Notes: generated by a model not told the origin, from the letters alone. 11,031 nucleotides of DNA from GCA-016700035 sp964646575 (GCA_964646575.1 CAZYFT010000019.1:1-11031), one strand, 5' to 3'. Shown: positions 1-7,018, counted from the first letter of the stretch. Numbers and translations are program-made.

Positions 1-58
1 TCCACCATAGCAATTATTTTAGAACCCAAATTGCCCAATGTGATCTTATGGGCATACC

Positions 59-90
59 AAGTAGATGTTCTTTACGAATATCTACTTTTT
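59..90 (+). terminator. Probable Rho-independent terminator of an upstream gene
   Basis: A 12-bp stem (59-70 paired with 76-87, one G-T wobble) closes a five-base loop (71-75) and runs into five T residues at 86-90. This is the shape of an intrinsic terminator reading rightwards. No gene before it can be identified with confidence in the 58 bases available. The reverse strand has no matching T-run, so it looks one-directional. Confidence 0.55.
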
Positions 91-234
91 GGTTTACGGA
101 TTAAATTAGCAATCTAATATAAGGCAAAGATTCTTAAGGGTTTGGTGCTTTGTTGCAGTAGCTAGGTAAAAACTTTTTGAATTTCGATTCAGGTCGGTAC
201 CTTATGGTGAGTCATATGGTATTTATTCTGCTTC

Positions 235-243
235 TGCTATAAT
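235..243 (+). promoter_or_regulatory. Extended -10 promoter for the surface-protein operon
   Basis: A consensus TATAAT at 238-243 is preceded by TG and one base (TGCTATAAT), the extended -10 form that can work without a good -35. No convincing -35 is seen 16-18 bases upstream. The predicted transcript would start near 250 and leave about 38 bases of leader carrying a Shine-Dalgarno sequence. The rest of 91-234 is AT-rich and I see no other clear signal in it. Confidence 0.55.
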
Positions 244-287
244 TTAACCAGATCGTGATTTGAGTTGTGATTACAAGTGGAGGTGTG

Positions 288-758
288 ATGCAGGGTGAGC
301 AACCCGAAAATGTTGGCAGGGTGTCAGCAGCGCAAATAAATAAGGGTATAAAATACAAAAAATATATCCCCGCTTTCATCCTAATGGCTTTGCTCTTTTC
401 GATGACTATCTTTTTTGTGTATATGTTTGGTTACTCTAATGGTGCACGCAGTCGAGAAGCTGACAAAAATAGTAAATCTTCTCAATCTACAAATCTTGAG
501 GCCAGTTTGTCTGGAATTATTACAAATAACTGGAGCGTAGTTGGTATTGTTCAAGATATCTCCGAAAAATCTATCAGGGTGAAAAACAATAAAGGGATCA
601 CGCAGGAAGCTGAGTTAACAAGCGATACAGAAACTACGCTTAAATCTACAAAAAAAACGGATATCCGAAACATCTCAAAAGGGAAAAACGTAATTGTACT
701 GGGGACTCAAGCTGATGATGGTAAGGTGACTGCCAAAATGGTTCGTTTACAGGATTAG
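288..758 (+). CDS. Membrane-anchored DUF5666-like protein
   Basis: This is a 156-residue protein with one transmembrane segment at about residues 27-48, after a short N-terminal cytoplasmic part rich in K and R. A polar linker follows (about 49-80), then a C-terminal domain of about 70 residues. That domain (VVGIVQDIS, then a VKNN segment, then ISKGKNVIVLG and DGKVTAKMV) follows the pattern of DUF5666, a small beta-barrel domain of unknown function in exported bacterial proteins. The ATG at 288 is chosen because GGAGG at 279-283 lies just before it; a GTG at 267 is in frame but has no such site. The gene lies five bases upstream of the giant surface-protein gene, so the two are probably co-transcribed and act outside the membrane. 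Function is unknown; the family call is by eye. Confidence 0.8.
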   Translation: MQGEQPENVGRVSAAQINKGIKYKKYIPAFILMALLFSMTIFFVYMFGYSNGARSREADKNSKSSQSTNLEASLSGIITNNWSVVGIVQDISEKSIRVKNNKGITQEAELTSDTETTLKSTKKTDIRNISKGKNVIVLGTQADDGKVTAKMVRLQD

Positions 759-763
759 GCTTT

Positions 764-3700
764 ATGACCATGAAAGTCCATCCGCGTTCGCTAATACCAA
801 AAAAAGAGCACACGCGTCGCATCGCTTTTTTGGGCGCTGTCATAATCACCTTGATAACTTTGTTTTATGCAGGTTTTATTGATGATCGACATGGAGGACA
901 GGCTAGTCCGGGTTCGTTGACAGCCACCATTAATCAAAAGGCTGGAACATCAGATTCAAATCCATCTTACGTATCTGTTTTTACAGTAGTATTTTCTGAG
1001 CCGATAAAAAAAGATAGCTTTACGCCTACCGATATCACGCTTGGCGGTACGGCCACCGGGCAAAACGTACAGTCTATTACCGAAGCCGGTAGCTTTGATG
1101 CGACTACTTTTGAAGTGAGAATTGCCGCGACTGGTGCTGGGACAATTGTGCCAAGCATCGGGCAGGAGCTGGTTAGTGCAATAAATACTACTTCAGGTAC
1201 GAACCAGGCTTCGACTAGTACCGATAATTCTGTCACATACAATGGGTCGTATGATCCGGGTGAATTTATATTTAAGGTTAAAACAGATAACCCAGGATCA
1301 AATGCAAACAACGAATTTCTTATATCTTCTTATGCGGGAACTAACAACTATACAGTTGACTGTAATAATGATGGCTCACCGGAGCATATTAATCAGACAA
1401 CTAGTGTTACATGTGTATATGGATCCCCTGGAGAGTATGTAGTCGCAATAAGCGGCACTATAGTCGGTATGAATTCATATGGGCCAGTCGGGCAAAAGAA
1501 AGTTATAGACGTGTTGCAGTGGGGGACCATACAGTGGACGGAAGTCTCACAGATGTTCGAGTATCAGGCAGATACGCCGGGTAGCTTTCAGATTTCAGCC
1601 CTAGATGCACCAGATTTGAGTCTCGTCACCAATATGTCGTCTATGTTTGTAGGTACCGGTGTTGCGAATAGTTTTAACTCAAATATTAACCACTGGGATA
1701 CGAGTAATGTTGTTTGGATGCAGAGTCTTTTTCGTAACAATCGTTCCTATAATCAGCCATTAAATAATTGGGATGTCGGGAACGTCTCAAGGATGGACTA
1801 TATGTTTTACAACGCGACAGCGTTCAACCAGCCGCTCGATCAATGGGTTACCTCAAGTCTCACTGCGGCTCCGAATATGTTTCCTGGGGCAACGAGTTTT
1901 GATCAGTCGTTAGCGAGCTGGGATGTTAGTGGCGTTACAAATCTTAGTAACATGTTCAACTATAGTGGACTATCGGCGCGGAATTATGACGCAACATTGC
2001 TTGGCTGGAACACGCAAGCGGTGAATGCTGTTGTGTTTGGGGCTGGCACTAGTACGTATTGTGACTCGACAGCGGCAAGGCAAACGTTAGTTTCGAATGG
2101 CTGGACCATTACAGATGGAGGTAAGATTTGCCCACTGCCTGATGTGGCAACTGGCGATGCGTCTGGCGTGGGTGAAACCGACGTAACTTTGTCTGGGACA
2201 ACGACGCCAAAAGATGTAACGCAACGAGGATTTCAATATGGACCAACAACTAGCTATGGCTCTGCTGTGCAGGATGGTACAAGTATCCCTTTTGTTTATG
2301 CAAGTAAGTATGGCTCATCTGGATCGGCTACAGGTCAATTGAGTGACCCGAGAGGGACGGCTGTTGATGTACTGGGTAATGTGTATGTTGCAGATAATGC
2401 CAACGATAGGGTTCAGAAATTTGATAAAGATGGCAACTTTTTGGCGCAAATAGGTGGAGCAGGTACAGGCAATGGCCAATTTGATGGAGCAAACGATGTG
2501 GCATTTGCTGCGGATGGTAGTTTTTATGTCACTGACGGCGAAAATCATAGGGTGCAGAAATTTGATAAAGATGGTAACTATATAAACAAGTGGGGCGTGA
2601 ATGGAGGTGCTGCAGGGCAGTTTCAGAGACCGAGAGGTATAACCATCGATGCAGTGGGCAATATATATGTGGCCGATAGCCTAAATTCGCGCGTACAGAA
2701 GTTCGATAAGAATTTTAACTATGTCTCAAGTAGTCCGGGGAATATCTTTGCTGGTGGTGCAGGTGCACCCACGGCGGTTGCTATTGATGCTGACAACAAT
2801 ATCTATGTGACAGTTCGCAGTGGCCCGGGATGTTGTAGCAGCGCAAACTGGGTGATGAAATTCGATGCTAGCTGGAACTTGATTACGCAATGGGGTGATA
2901 CAAATGTCGGCACCGCTGACGGTAAATTCAATGCCCCGGAAGACATTGTTTTGGATGGAGCTGGCTTAGTGTATGTGGCTGATTCCGGCAATCACCGCGT
3001 TCAGGTATTTGATAGTAACGGGAATTTTCTTCAGAAAGTTGGTGCGGGAGCAGGAGCCGGCGATGGCCAGTTCTCGTGGCCAAAAGGCCTGACGTTAGAT
3101 TATCTGGGAAGGGTGATTGTGGCTGATAGTAGTAATAGTAGAGTACAGGTCCTGACTGGTTCTATTTCGAGCGGGCTATCGGGATTAACTTGTAATACAA
3201 CTTATCATTATCGGGCATATGCAGTAACAAGTGGGGGGACTAGCTACGGTGCAGATAATACTTTTACCACAGGTGCCTGTTCGGGCGATGCATTTATTAC
3301 GACCTGGAAAACGGATAATCCGGGTGTGTCGGCCAGCAATCAAATAACTATCCCTACTGATTCCGGATCTACATATAACTACAGTGTTGATTGGGGGGAT
3401 GGCAATACAACAACTGGAGAGACGGGTAGCGCTACGCATACATATGTTAGTCCCGGAACATACACTGTAAAGATTACTGGGAATTTCCCGAGGATTTACT
3501 TTAACAATACCGGTGATAGGCAAAAAATTCTTACTGTTGAACAATGGGGGACAAATGCCTGGACATCCATGCAAGCGGCTTTTTCTGGGGCTACAAATTT
3601 AACGCTGACTGCGACTGATACGCCTAATCTCTCTGGGGTGACAAATCTACGCAATATGTTCGCATTCGCATCAAGTCTAAATGCAGGAGTGAGTAATTGG

Positions 3701-4825
3701 AACGTTAGTAATGTTACTGATATGACCAATATGTTTGTCAACGCGACCTCATTCAATACGAATATTAATAATTGGAACGTTAGTAATGTGACCGATATGA
3801 CCGGCATGTTCCTTGGCGCAACATCTTTCAACCAACCGCTAGATAATTGGAATATCGGTAATGTAGATTTGAGTAACATCTTTGCAGGCGCAACATCTTT
3901 CAACCAACCCCTGAATAGCTGGGACGTTAGTGGTGTTACAAATATGCCGGGGGTCTTTGCTAACGCAACTTCGTTTAATCAGCCGCTTAATGCTTGGAAC
4001 GTGAGTAGTGTTACCAGTATGAATGGTATGTTTTTTGGAGCAACTTCGTTTAATCAGTCTTTATCAAGTTGGGATGTAACAAATGTTACCGATATGAGCC
4101 TAATTTTTTCTGGGGCTATGGCTTTCGATCAGTCTCTTGCTACCTGGAATGTGAGTAACGTGGTGTATATGAATAGCTTTTTTGGCGCGTATATGAATGT
4201 GACCTCTGATGCCGGATTGTCGACAGCAAATTATGACGCCACACTCATTGCCTGGAGCAGTCTTCCTCTCCAGAGCAATGTTACATTTGATGCGGGGACG
4301 AGTACGTATTGTAACTCGGCATCTCAGCGCGGGAATATTATTTCTAACTCAAGTTGGGTTATAAATGATGCTGGATTGAACTGTAGCGCTGCTCTTACGG
4401 CCACAATTAATCAAGCGAACAATCAGGTTGATCCTACTAGTGTAAATCTTATAAATTTTACCGTAATATTTTCTGAGGCAATTGATCCATCAACTTTTAC
4501 TGCTTCTGATATCTGGATCTCACAAGGCTCGGCATCTGTGGGCACTCCGACAACCGGCGATAATATTACTTGGAATGTGCCGGTTACAGCATCGAGTCCT
4601 GGGTCAATATCTGCTGAACTCGGCTTTGGGACTGTCGCGACAATGGATGGTGCGATTAATGACGCAGCTACATATACCGACAACACGGTAACTTATACGT
4701 TGCCTCAGTCCGACTTTAGTCTTACCAAGCAGCTCTTAACTGCTGGACCAATTCAGTCTGGCGACGAAGAAGATGTCACCACGCAGCAGATTGAGTTGTG
4801 GGCCGTAGTGAGCCATCATGCGTAG
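764..4825 (+). CDS. Giant mosaic surface protein (Ig, PKD, BspA repeats, Fn3 split by NHL propeller), C-terminally truncated
   Basis: The product has 1353 residues with an N-terminal signal/anchor helix at about 18-38. Domains in order: bacterial Ig-like (50-160, with FSEPI and a DIT strand); degenerate PKD-like (167-250); four BspA/DUF285 repeats with Trp at 311, 336, 361 and 386; a cap ending in a Cys pair; Fn3-like first half (458-510); six NHL repeats (about 512-798, motifs such as VADSGNHRVQVF); Fn3-like second half (800-839, TTYHYRAYA); PKD (about 845-930, VDWGDG and HTY); seven BspA repeats (Trp 979-1128); a second cap; a second Ig-like domain. The last recognisable sequence, SLTKQLLTAGPIQSGDE, resembles the start of a DUF11-type repeat; the final 18 residues are antisense to a methyltransferase gene. 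The protein is probably a cell-surface adhesin or binding protein, and its ligand cannot be inferred. No sorting signal or C-terminal anchor remains. A second ATG at 770 is an alternative start. Confidence 0.88.
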   Translation: MTMKVHPRSLIPKKEHTRRIAFLGAVIITLITLFYAGFIDDRHGGQASPGSLTATINQKAGTSDSNPSYVSVFTVVFSEPIKKDSFTPTDITLGGTATGQNVQSITEAGSFDATTFEVRIAATGAGTIVPSIGQELVSAINTTSGTNQASTSTDNSVTYNGSYDPGEFIFKVKTDNPGSNANNEFLISSYAGTNNYTVDCNNDGSPEHINQTTSVTCVYGSPGEYVVAISGTIVGMNSYGPVGQKKVIDVLQWGTIQWTEVSQMFEYQADTPGSFQISALDAPDLSLVTNMSSMFVGTGVANSFNSNINHWDTSNVVWMQSLFRNNRSYNQPLNNWDVGNVSRMDYMFYNATAFNQPLDQWVTSSLTAAPNMFPGATSFDQSLASWDVSGVTNLSNMFNYSGLSARNYDATLLGWNTQAVNAVVFGAGTSTYCDSTAARQTLVSNGWTITDGGKICPLPDVATGDASGVGETDVTLSGTTTPKDVTQRGFQYGPTTSYGSAVQDGTSIPFVYASKYGSSGSATGQLSDPRGTAVDVLGNVYVADNANDRVQKFDKDGNFLAQIGGAGTGNGQFDGANDVAFAADGSFYVTDGENHRVQKFDKDGNYINKWGVNGGAAGQFQRPRGITIDAVGNIYVADSLNSRVQKFDKNFNYVSSSPGNIFAGGAGAPTAVAIDADNNIYVTVRSGPGCCSSANWVMKFDASWNLITQWGDTNVGTADGKFNAPEDIVLDGAGLVYVADSGNHRVQVFDSNGNFLQKVGAGAGAGDGQFSWPKGLTLDYLGRVIVADSSNSRVQVLTGSISSGLSGLTCNTTYHYRAYAVTSGGTSYGADNTFTTGACSGDAFITTWKTDNPGVSASNQITIPTDSGSTYNYSVDWGDGNTTTGETGSATHTYVSPGTYTVKITGNFPRIYFNNTGDRQKILTVEQWGTNAWTSMQAAFSGATNLTLTATDTPNLSGVTNLRNMFAFASSLNAGVSNWNVSNVTDMTNMFVNATSFNTNINNWNVSNVTDMTGMFLGATSFNQPLDNWNIGNVDLSNIFAGATSFNQPLNSWDVSGVTNMPGVFANATSFNQPLNAWNVSSVTSMNGMFFGATSFNQSLSSWDVTNVTDMSLIFSGAMAFDQSLATWNVSNVVYMNSFFGAYMNVTSDAGLSTANYDATLIAWSSLPLQSNVTFDAGTSTYCNSASQRGNIISNSSWVINDAGLNCSAALTATINQANNQVDPTSVNLINFTVIFSEAIDPSTFTASDIWISQGSASVGTPTTGDNITWNVPVTASSPGSISAELGFGTVATMDGAINDAATYTDNTVTYTLPQSDFSLTKQLLTAGPIQSGDEEDVTTQQIELWAVVSHHA
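1694..1963 (+). repeat. First BspA-type repeat array (four 75-base units)
   Basis: Four units of exactly 25 codons begin at Trp codons 1694, 1769, 1844 and 1919 (residues 311, 336, 361, 386). The protein consensus is W-D-V-S-N-V-x-x-M-x-x-M-F followed by N/G-A-T-x-F-N-Q-P-L. Units differ clearly at DNA level, and the third is degenerate (WVTSS). The array is older or more diverged than the second one. Confidence 0.8.
3698..4190 (+). repeat. Second BspA-type repeat array (seven units of 72-75 bases)
   Basis: Units begin at Trp codons 3698, 3773, 3848, 3920, 3995, 4070 and 4145 (residues 979, 1004, 1029, 1053, 1078, 1103, 1128). Spacing is 25 residues except the third unit, which is one codon short. 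Neighbouring units share long near-identical DNA: TTGGAACGTTAGTAATGT occurs in units 1 and 2, GGCGCAACATCTTTCAACCA in units 2 and 3, and GCAACTTCGTTTAATCAG in units 4 and 5. This indicates recent tandem duplication by slippage or unequal crossover. Confidence 0.82.
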
Positions 4826-5500
4826 GTAGTGCGCGATGATTCGCAAGTTGCGACGCCAAGTGCGCTGCGGCACGTCATGGTTGGCGACGCGCATCTCACT
4901 CCGGAAGCGGTTGCGCTGCCAGGGCCAGGGCGAACCGGCGGCCACTACCGTGAAGCCGATATCTTCCGCGAGCTGATACAACAAGGGCAACGGCATGGGT
5001 CGCTTGTGGTCGGTATCCAGCCAAAAGTTCTCTGCAGCCACGATGGGGTTGCGCATGTTTGGCGTGACGATGACCATGCGTCCACCCGGAGGCAGGTAGC
5101 GGTAGATAAGGCGGAGCAAGTCGATTTGCTCCTCGGCCTGGAAGTGCTCGATGAGGTGAGAGGCGACGATGGTGTCGAATTCACCAGGGTTGCGTTCGAT
5201 GCGTTCCTCCAGAAAGTCGAAGGCATCCCAGGTAAGCACGTCCAGCCCTCGTGCACTGAGCTTGCCGGCCATATCGACGTTGCTGTCAACACCGGTCACG
5301 GTTGTTCCAGCGGCTTCGAGCTCCTGCATGAGAAAGCCCTGACCGCAGCCGAGGTCTAGCACATGACGACGGCCGCGTAGGTATGGGAAGATCATGGCGA
5401 TGTAGCTCATGGCGCCATCACGTCCGCCGCTGAAAGCGTACGGGTCTTGCTGGTGGTCACCAATGAGCGGCTGATGTCTAATTACTGCGGAGACTGACAT
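4736..5500 (-). CDS. Class I SAM-dependent methyltransferase (Methyltransf_23/11 type)
   Basis: This is a 254-residue soluble protein with a Rossmann-type SAM site: motif I VLDLGCGQG at residues 47-55, the acidic Asp72 that would hold the SAM ribose, ASHLIEHF at 113-120 and LPPGG at 136-140. The segment NFWLDTDHKRPMPLPLL (about 158-174) resembles methyltransferases found in surface-polysaccharide clusters, so a glycan or small-molecule substrate is plausible but unproven. The ATG at 5500 has GGGAGAG five bases before it and a promoter further upstream. It is convergent with, and overlaps by 90 bases, the giant surface-protein gene. Its last residues (LNWSSS, after the typical FFVAR strand) are antisense to that gene and look acquired. 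GC, counted by hand, is about 63% in 4861-5100 against 43% in 4381-4620 and 52% in 7381-7620, so horizontal transfer is likely. Confidence 0.88.
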   Translation of the reverse strand: MSVSAVIRHQPLIGDHQQDPYAFSGGRDGAMSYIAMIFPYLRGRRHVLDLGCGQGFLMQELEAAGTTVTGVDSNVDMAGKLSARGLDVLTWDAFDFLEERIERNPGEFDTIVASHLIEHFQAEEQIDLLRLIYRYLPPGGRMVIVTPNMRNPIVAAENFWLDTDHKRPMPLPLLYQLAEDIGFTVVAAGSPWPWQRNRFRSEMRVANHDVPQRTWRRNLRIIAHYLRMMAHYGPQLNLLRGDIFFVARLNWSSS

Positions 5501-5537
5501 GGTTTCTCTCCCAACTTGAAGGTGCGAATGAGTAGAA

Positions 5538-5566
5538 ACTATACCATGCAGTTAGCTGCAAGACAA
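5538..5566 (-). promoter_or_regulatory. Promoter of the minus-strand methyltransferase
   Basis: On the minus strand, TTGTCT (complement of 5561-5566) and TATAGT (complement of 5538-5543) are separated by exactly 17 bases, matching -35 and -10 spacing with four and five of six consensus bases. Transcription would start near 5531, giving a leader of about 30 bases that carries the GGGAGAG ribosome site. The spacer is filled by a 14-base inverted repeat (5547-5560). Confidence 0.5.
5547..5560. promoter_or_regulatory. Inverted repeat in a divergent promoter region, possible operator
   Basis: TGCAGTTAGCTGCA has perfect five-base arms (TGCAG and CTGCA) around four bases. It occupies the -35/-10 spacer of the minus-strand promoter and lies 16 bases before the plus-strand -10 box at 5577, so a bound repressor could affect both. 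Arms this short can arise by chance, and no regulator gene is in view. Confidence 0.3.
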
Positions 5567-5574
5567 GTAAAAGA

Positions 5575-5582
5575 GGTATACT
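5575..5582 (+). promoter_or_regulatory. -10 box six bases before the start codon (leaderless start)
   Basis: GGTATACT lies with its last T at 5582, and the ATG follows six bases later at 5589. Normal -10 to +1 spacing puts the first transcribed base at the A of the ATG, so the mRNA would be leaderless. There is no Shine-Dalgarno sequence. No clear -35 is seen. Confidence 0.5.
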
Positions 5583-5588
5583 GAGCTT

Positions 5589-5957
5589 ATGAAGCATTGG
5601 CTCAAAAATTACCTTTCAACTTTTGGCCCGCAATTTGTGCGCGGTATTGGTGTGCTGGCTGCCGAGGCGCAGTTTGAGCGTAAAAGATTCTTAACTACAA
5701 TTCGACCATTACCAAATTTTTTTGAAGTGAGCAGAAGATTCGATAGGGGCGATCGGCTGGCAGCACGCGTTCGTCTTGCTGTATGGTCGGCCATCGCGAT
5801 TGCCTGGATGGTTTCAATAACGACTTTGGCATTTTTACGGCTTAATCCAGCGCAAATCATCGCACTTATTCTTGTAGTAAGTCTTCCAGCCCCTTATATT
5901 TTGCTCAGAATCGCCGCTTGGTGCCTGCCAAAACATCCCAAGGCTAGTCGTAAGTAA
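5589..5957 (+). CDS. Small two-TM membrane protein of unknown function
   Basis: This 122-residue protein has a basic, amphipathic N-terminal half (residues 1-60, many K and R) followed by two hydrophobic segments, about 62-83 and 87-109, and a basic tail. Both termini are probably cytoplasmic. I do not recognise the family. It opens the plus-strand run that continues with D-Ala-D-Ala ligase and a MurF-like ligase. The gap to ddl is only 23 bases but contains ddl's own -10 box, so the genes may be transcribed separately as well as together. The context hints at a cell-envelope role, but nothing in the sequence proves it. The start is the first ATG after a -10 box, without a ribosome binding site. 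Confidence 0.75.
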   Translation: MKHWLKNYLSTFGPQFVRGIGVLAAEAQFERKRFLTTIRPLPNFFEVSRRFDRGDRLAARVRLAVWSAIAIAWMVSITTLAFLRLNPAQIIALILVVSLPAPYILLRIAAWCLPKHPKASRK

Positions 5958-5966
5958 TTTTCGCCA

Positions 5967-5974
5967 GGTATACT
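5967..5974 (+). promoter_or_regulatory. -10 box six bases before the ddl start codon (leaderless start)
   Basis: GGTATACT at 5967-5974 is identical to the box before the preceding gene and sits at the same distance: six bases, then the ATG at 5981. Predicted transcription begins at the A of the ATG. No Shine-Dalgarno sequence is present. Confidence 0.52.
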
Positions 5975-5980
5975 AGCTAT

Positions 5981-7018
5981 ATGCAAACAGGGGTGAGATT
6001 AGGAATTTTAATTGGGGGTCCGTCTCCCGAATATGAGGTCTCGCGCGCTTCGGCCGAAAATATGCTGCTCGCGGTTGAGCAGCTGGGTTATACGCCGAAG
6101 CCAATTTTAGTCACACCTGATCAGAGCTGGTATGTGTACACAGATAGGGCTTCGTATCTGGCAAATGAATATGAGGAGGCTTTTGGTGTGCGTGATGCGG
6201 TGGAGAAGTTGCCGTATCTCATTGATGCTGCGCTGATTGCTATGCATGGTGTGTTTGGTGAAGATGGCGGCGTGCAGCGACTGCTCGACCGGGCAGGGTT
6301 GCCGTATCAGGGGAGTGGTGTGCGAGCGAGCAGGCTGGCATTTGATAAGCACGCGTCGAGCCAAGTGTTGCGTCGAGCCGGCTTTGCCGTGCCAGATTAC
6401 ACGGTAATTGAGCGAGCCAAGTGGGTGGTGGCACGGCCGAGAATTATCCGTCAGGCAGTGGCAGCGTATGGTTTGCCGGCGGTAGTAAAGCCAAACGCGA
6501 GTGGAAGCTCTATTGGGGTGACGATTGCTCGGGATATCTCGGAGCTTACGGAGGCACTCGAGCTAACAAGTGCACAGCACGGCCAGGTGATCGTGCAGCG
6601 GTTTGTGCGTGGTCACGAGGTGACGTGCGGAATTTTGGAGCAGAATGGGGAGATATTTGCATTGCCGCCAACGTTGATTCGTCCGTTGAATCATCACTTT
6701 TTCGATTACAAAGCAAAATACTCAGCCGGTGCGACAGAAGAGATTACGCCAGCACCTTTCTCGGAAGCCACCAATGCAGCAATTGGACGCACCGCCCTTG
6801 GCGTACACCGCGCCCTCAAACTACAGGGTTACAGTCGGGTGGATATGATCTTGGCACAGCGCCGTCTGTGGGTGTTAGAGGCGAACACATTGCCAGGCAT
6901 GACGAACACGAGCTTGCTGCCGCAGGCGGCTGCAGCGATAGGTATAGATTTTGCTGGTTTGGTGAGTGAACTCGTACAGCACGCACTGACGCGGCCAGAA
7001 GTGGTAGAATTGTCTTAA
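5981..7018 (+). CDS. ddl: D-alanine--D-alanine ligase
   Basis: This ATP-grasp enzyme joins two D-Ala in the cytoplasm for peptidoglycan precursor synthesis. It has 345 residues, slightly longer than the roughly 306 of E. coli DdlB. Visible motifs: GGPSPEYEVS (12-21) for the N-terminal substrate site; MHGVFGEDGGVQ (88-99); GSGVRAS (111-117); VVKPNASGSSIGV (168-180) for ATP binding; the omega loop FDYKAKY (241-247), typical of D-Ala-D-Ala rather than D-Ala-D-Lac ligases; R286 and D288; and LEANTLPGMT (299-308) for Mg2+ and D-Ala. All expected catalytic residues are present. It overlaps the MurF-like gene by one base (TAATG), and the ligase product is the usual MurF substrate. The start at 5981 is supported by the -10 box six bases upstream and by motif position. 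Confidence 0.95.
   Translation: MQTGVRLGILIGGPSPEYEVSRASAENMLLAVEQLGYTPKPILVTPDQSWYVYTDRASYLANEYEEAFGVRDAVEKLPYLIDAALIAMHGVFGEDGGVQRLLDRAGLPYQGSGVRASRLAFDKHASSQVLRRAGFAVPDYTVIERAKWVVARPRIIRQAVAAYGLPAVVKPNASGSSIGVTIARDISELTEALELTSAQHGQVIVQRFVRGHEVTCGILEQNGEIFALPPTLIRPLNHHFFDYKAKYSAGATEEITPAPFSEATNAAIGRTALGVHRALKLQGYSRVDMILAQRRLWVLEANTLPGMTNTSLLPQAAAAIGIDFAGLVSELVQHALTRPEVVELS
7003..7010 (+). promoter_or_regulatory. Possible internal -10 box in the ddl 3' end, seven bases before the MurF-like start
   Basis: GGTAGAAT at 7003-7010 ends seven bases before the ATG at 7018, the same layout as before leuS. It lies inside the last codons of ddl. Its box matches the consensus at five of six positions. 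It could give a leaderless mRNA for the ligase independent of ddl, although translational coupling through the overlapping stop and start is an alternative. Confidence 0.35.

Noticed and set aside
1..117. Open frame from base 1 to a TAA at 115-117 (about 38 residues), possibly the end of an upstream gene
   Set aside because: Too short to test, another frame is also open to 104, and a strong terminator-like hairpin lies inside it. I report the hairpin and make no gene call.
267..287. GTG at 267 as start of the DUF5666-like gene
   Set aside because: No ribosome site before it; GGAGG sits right before the ATG at 288, and the extra seven residues add no domain.
3698..4190. CRISPR-like regular repeats
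   Set aside because: The 72-75 base periodicity is in frame, encodes BspA repeats, and has no constant repeat with unique spacers.
4829..5359. 176-codon plus-strand open frame
   Set aside because: Lies wholly antisense to the methyltransferase, has no recognisable motifs, and arises from the high GC of that gene.
4736..5560. Insertion sequence or transposon carrying the methyltransferase
   Set aside because: No transposase, terminal inverted repeats or target-site duplication could be seen at either edge.
6421..6969. 182-codon open frame inside ddl
   Set aside because: Alternative frame of a clear D-Ala-D-Ala ligase, with low-complexity translation.
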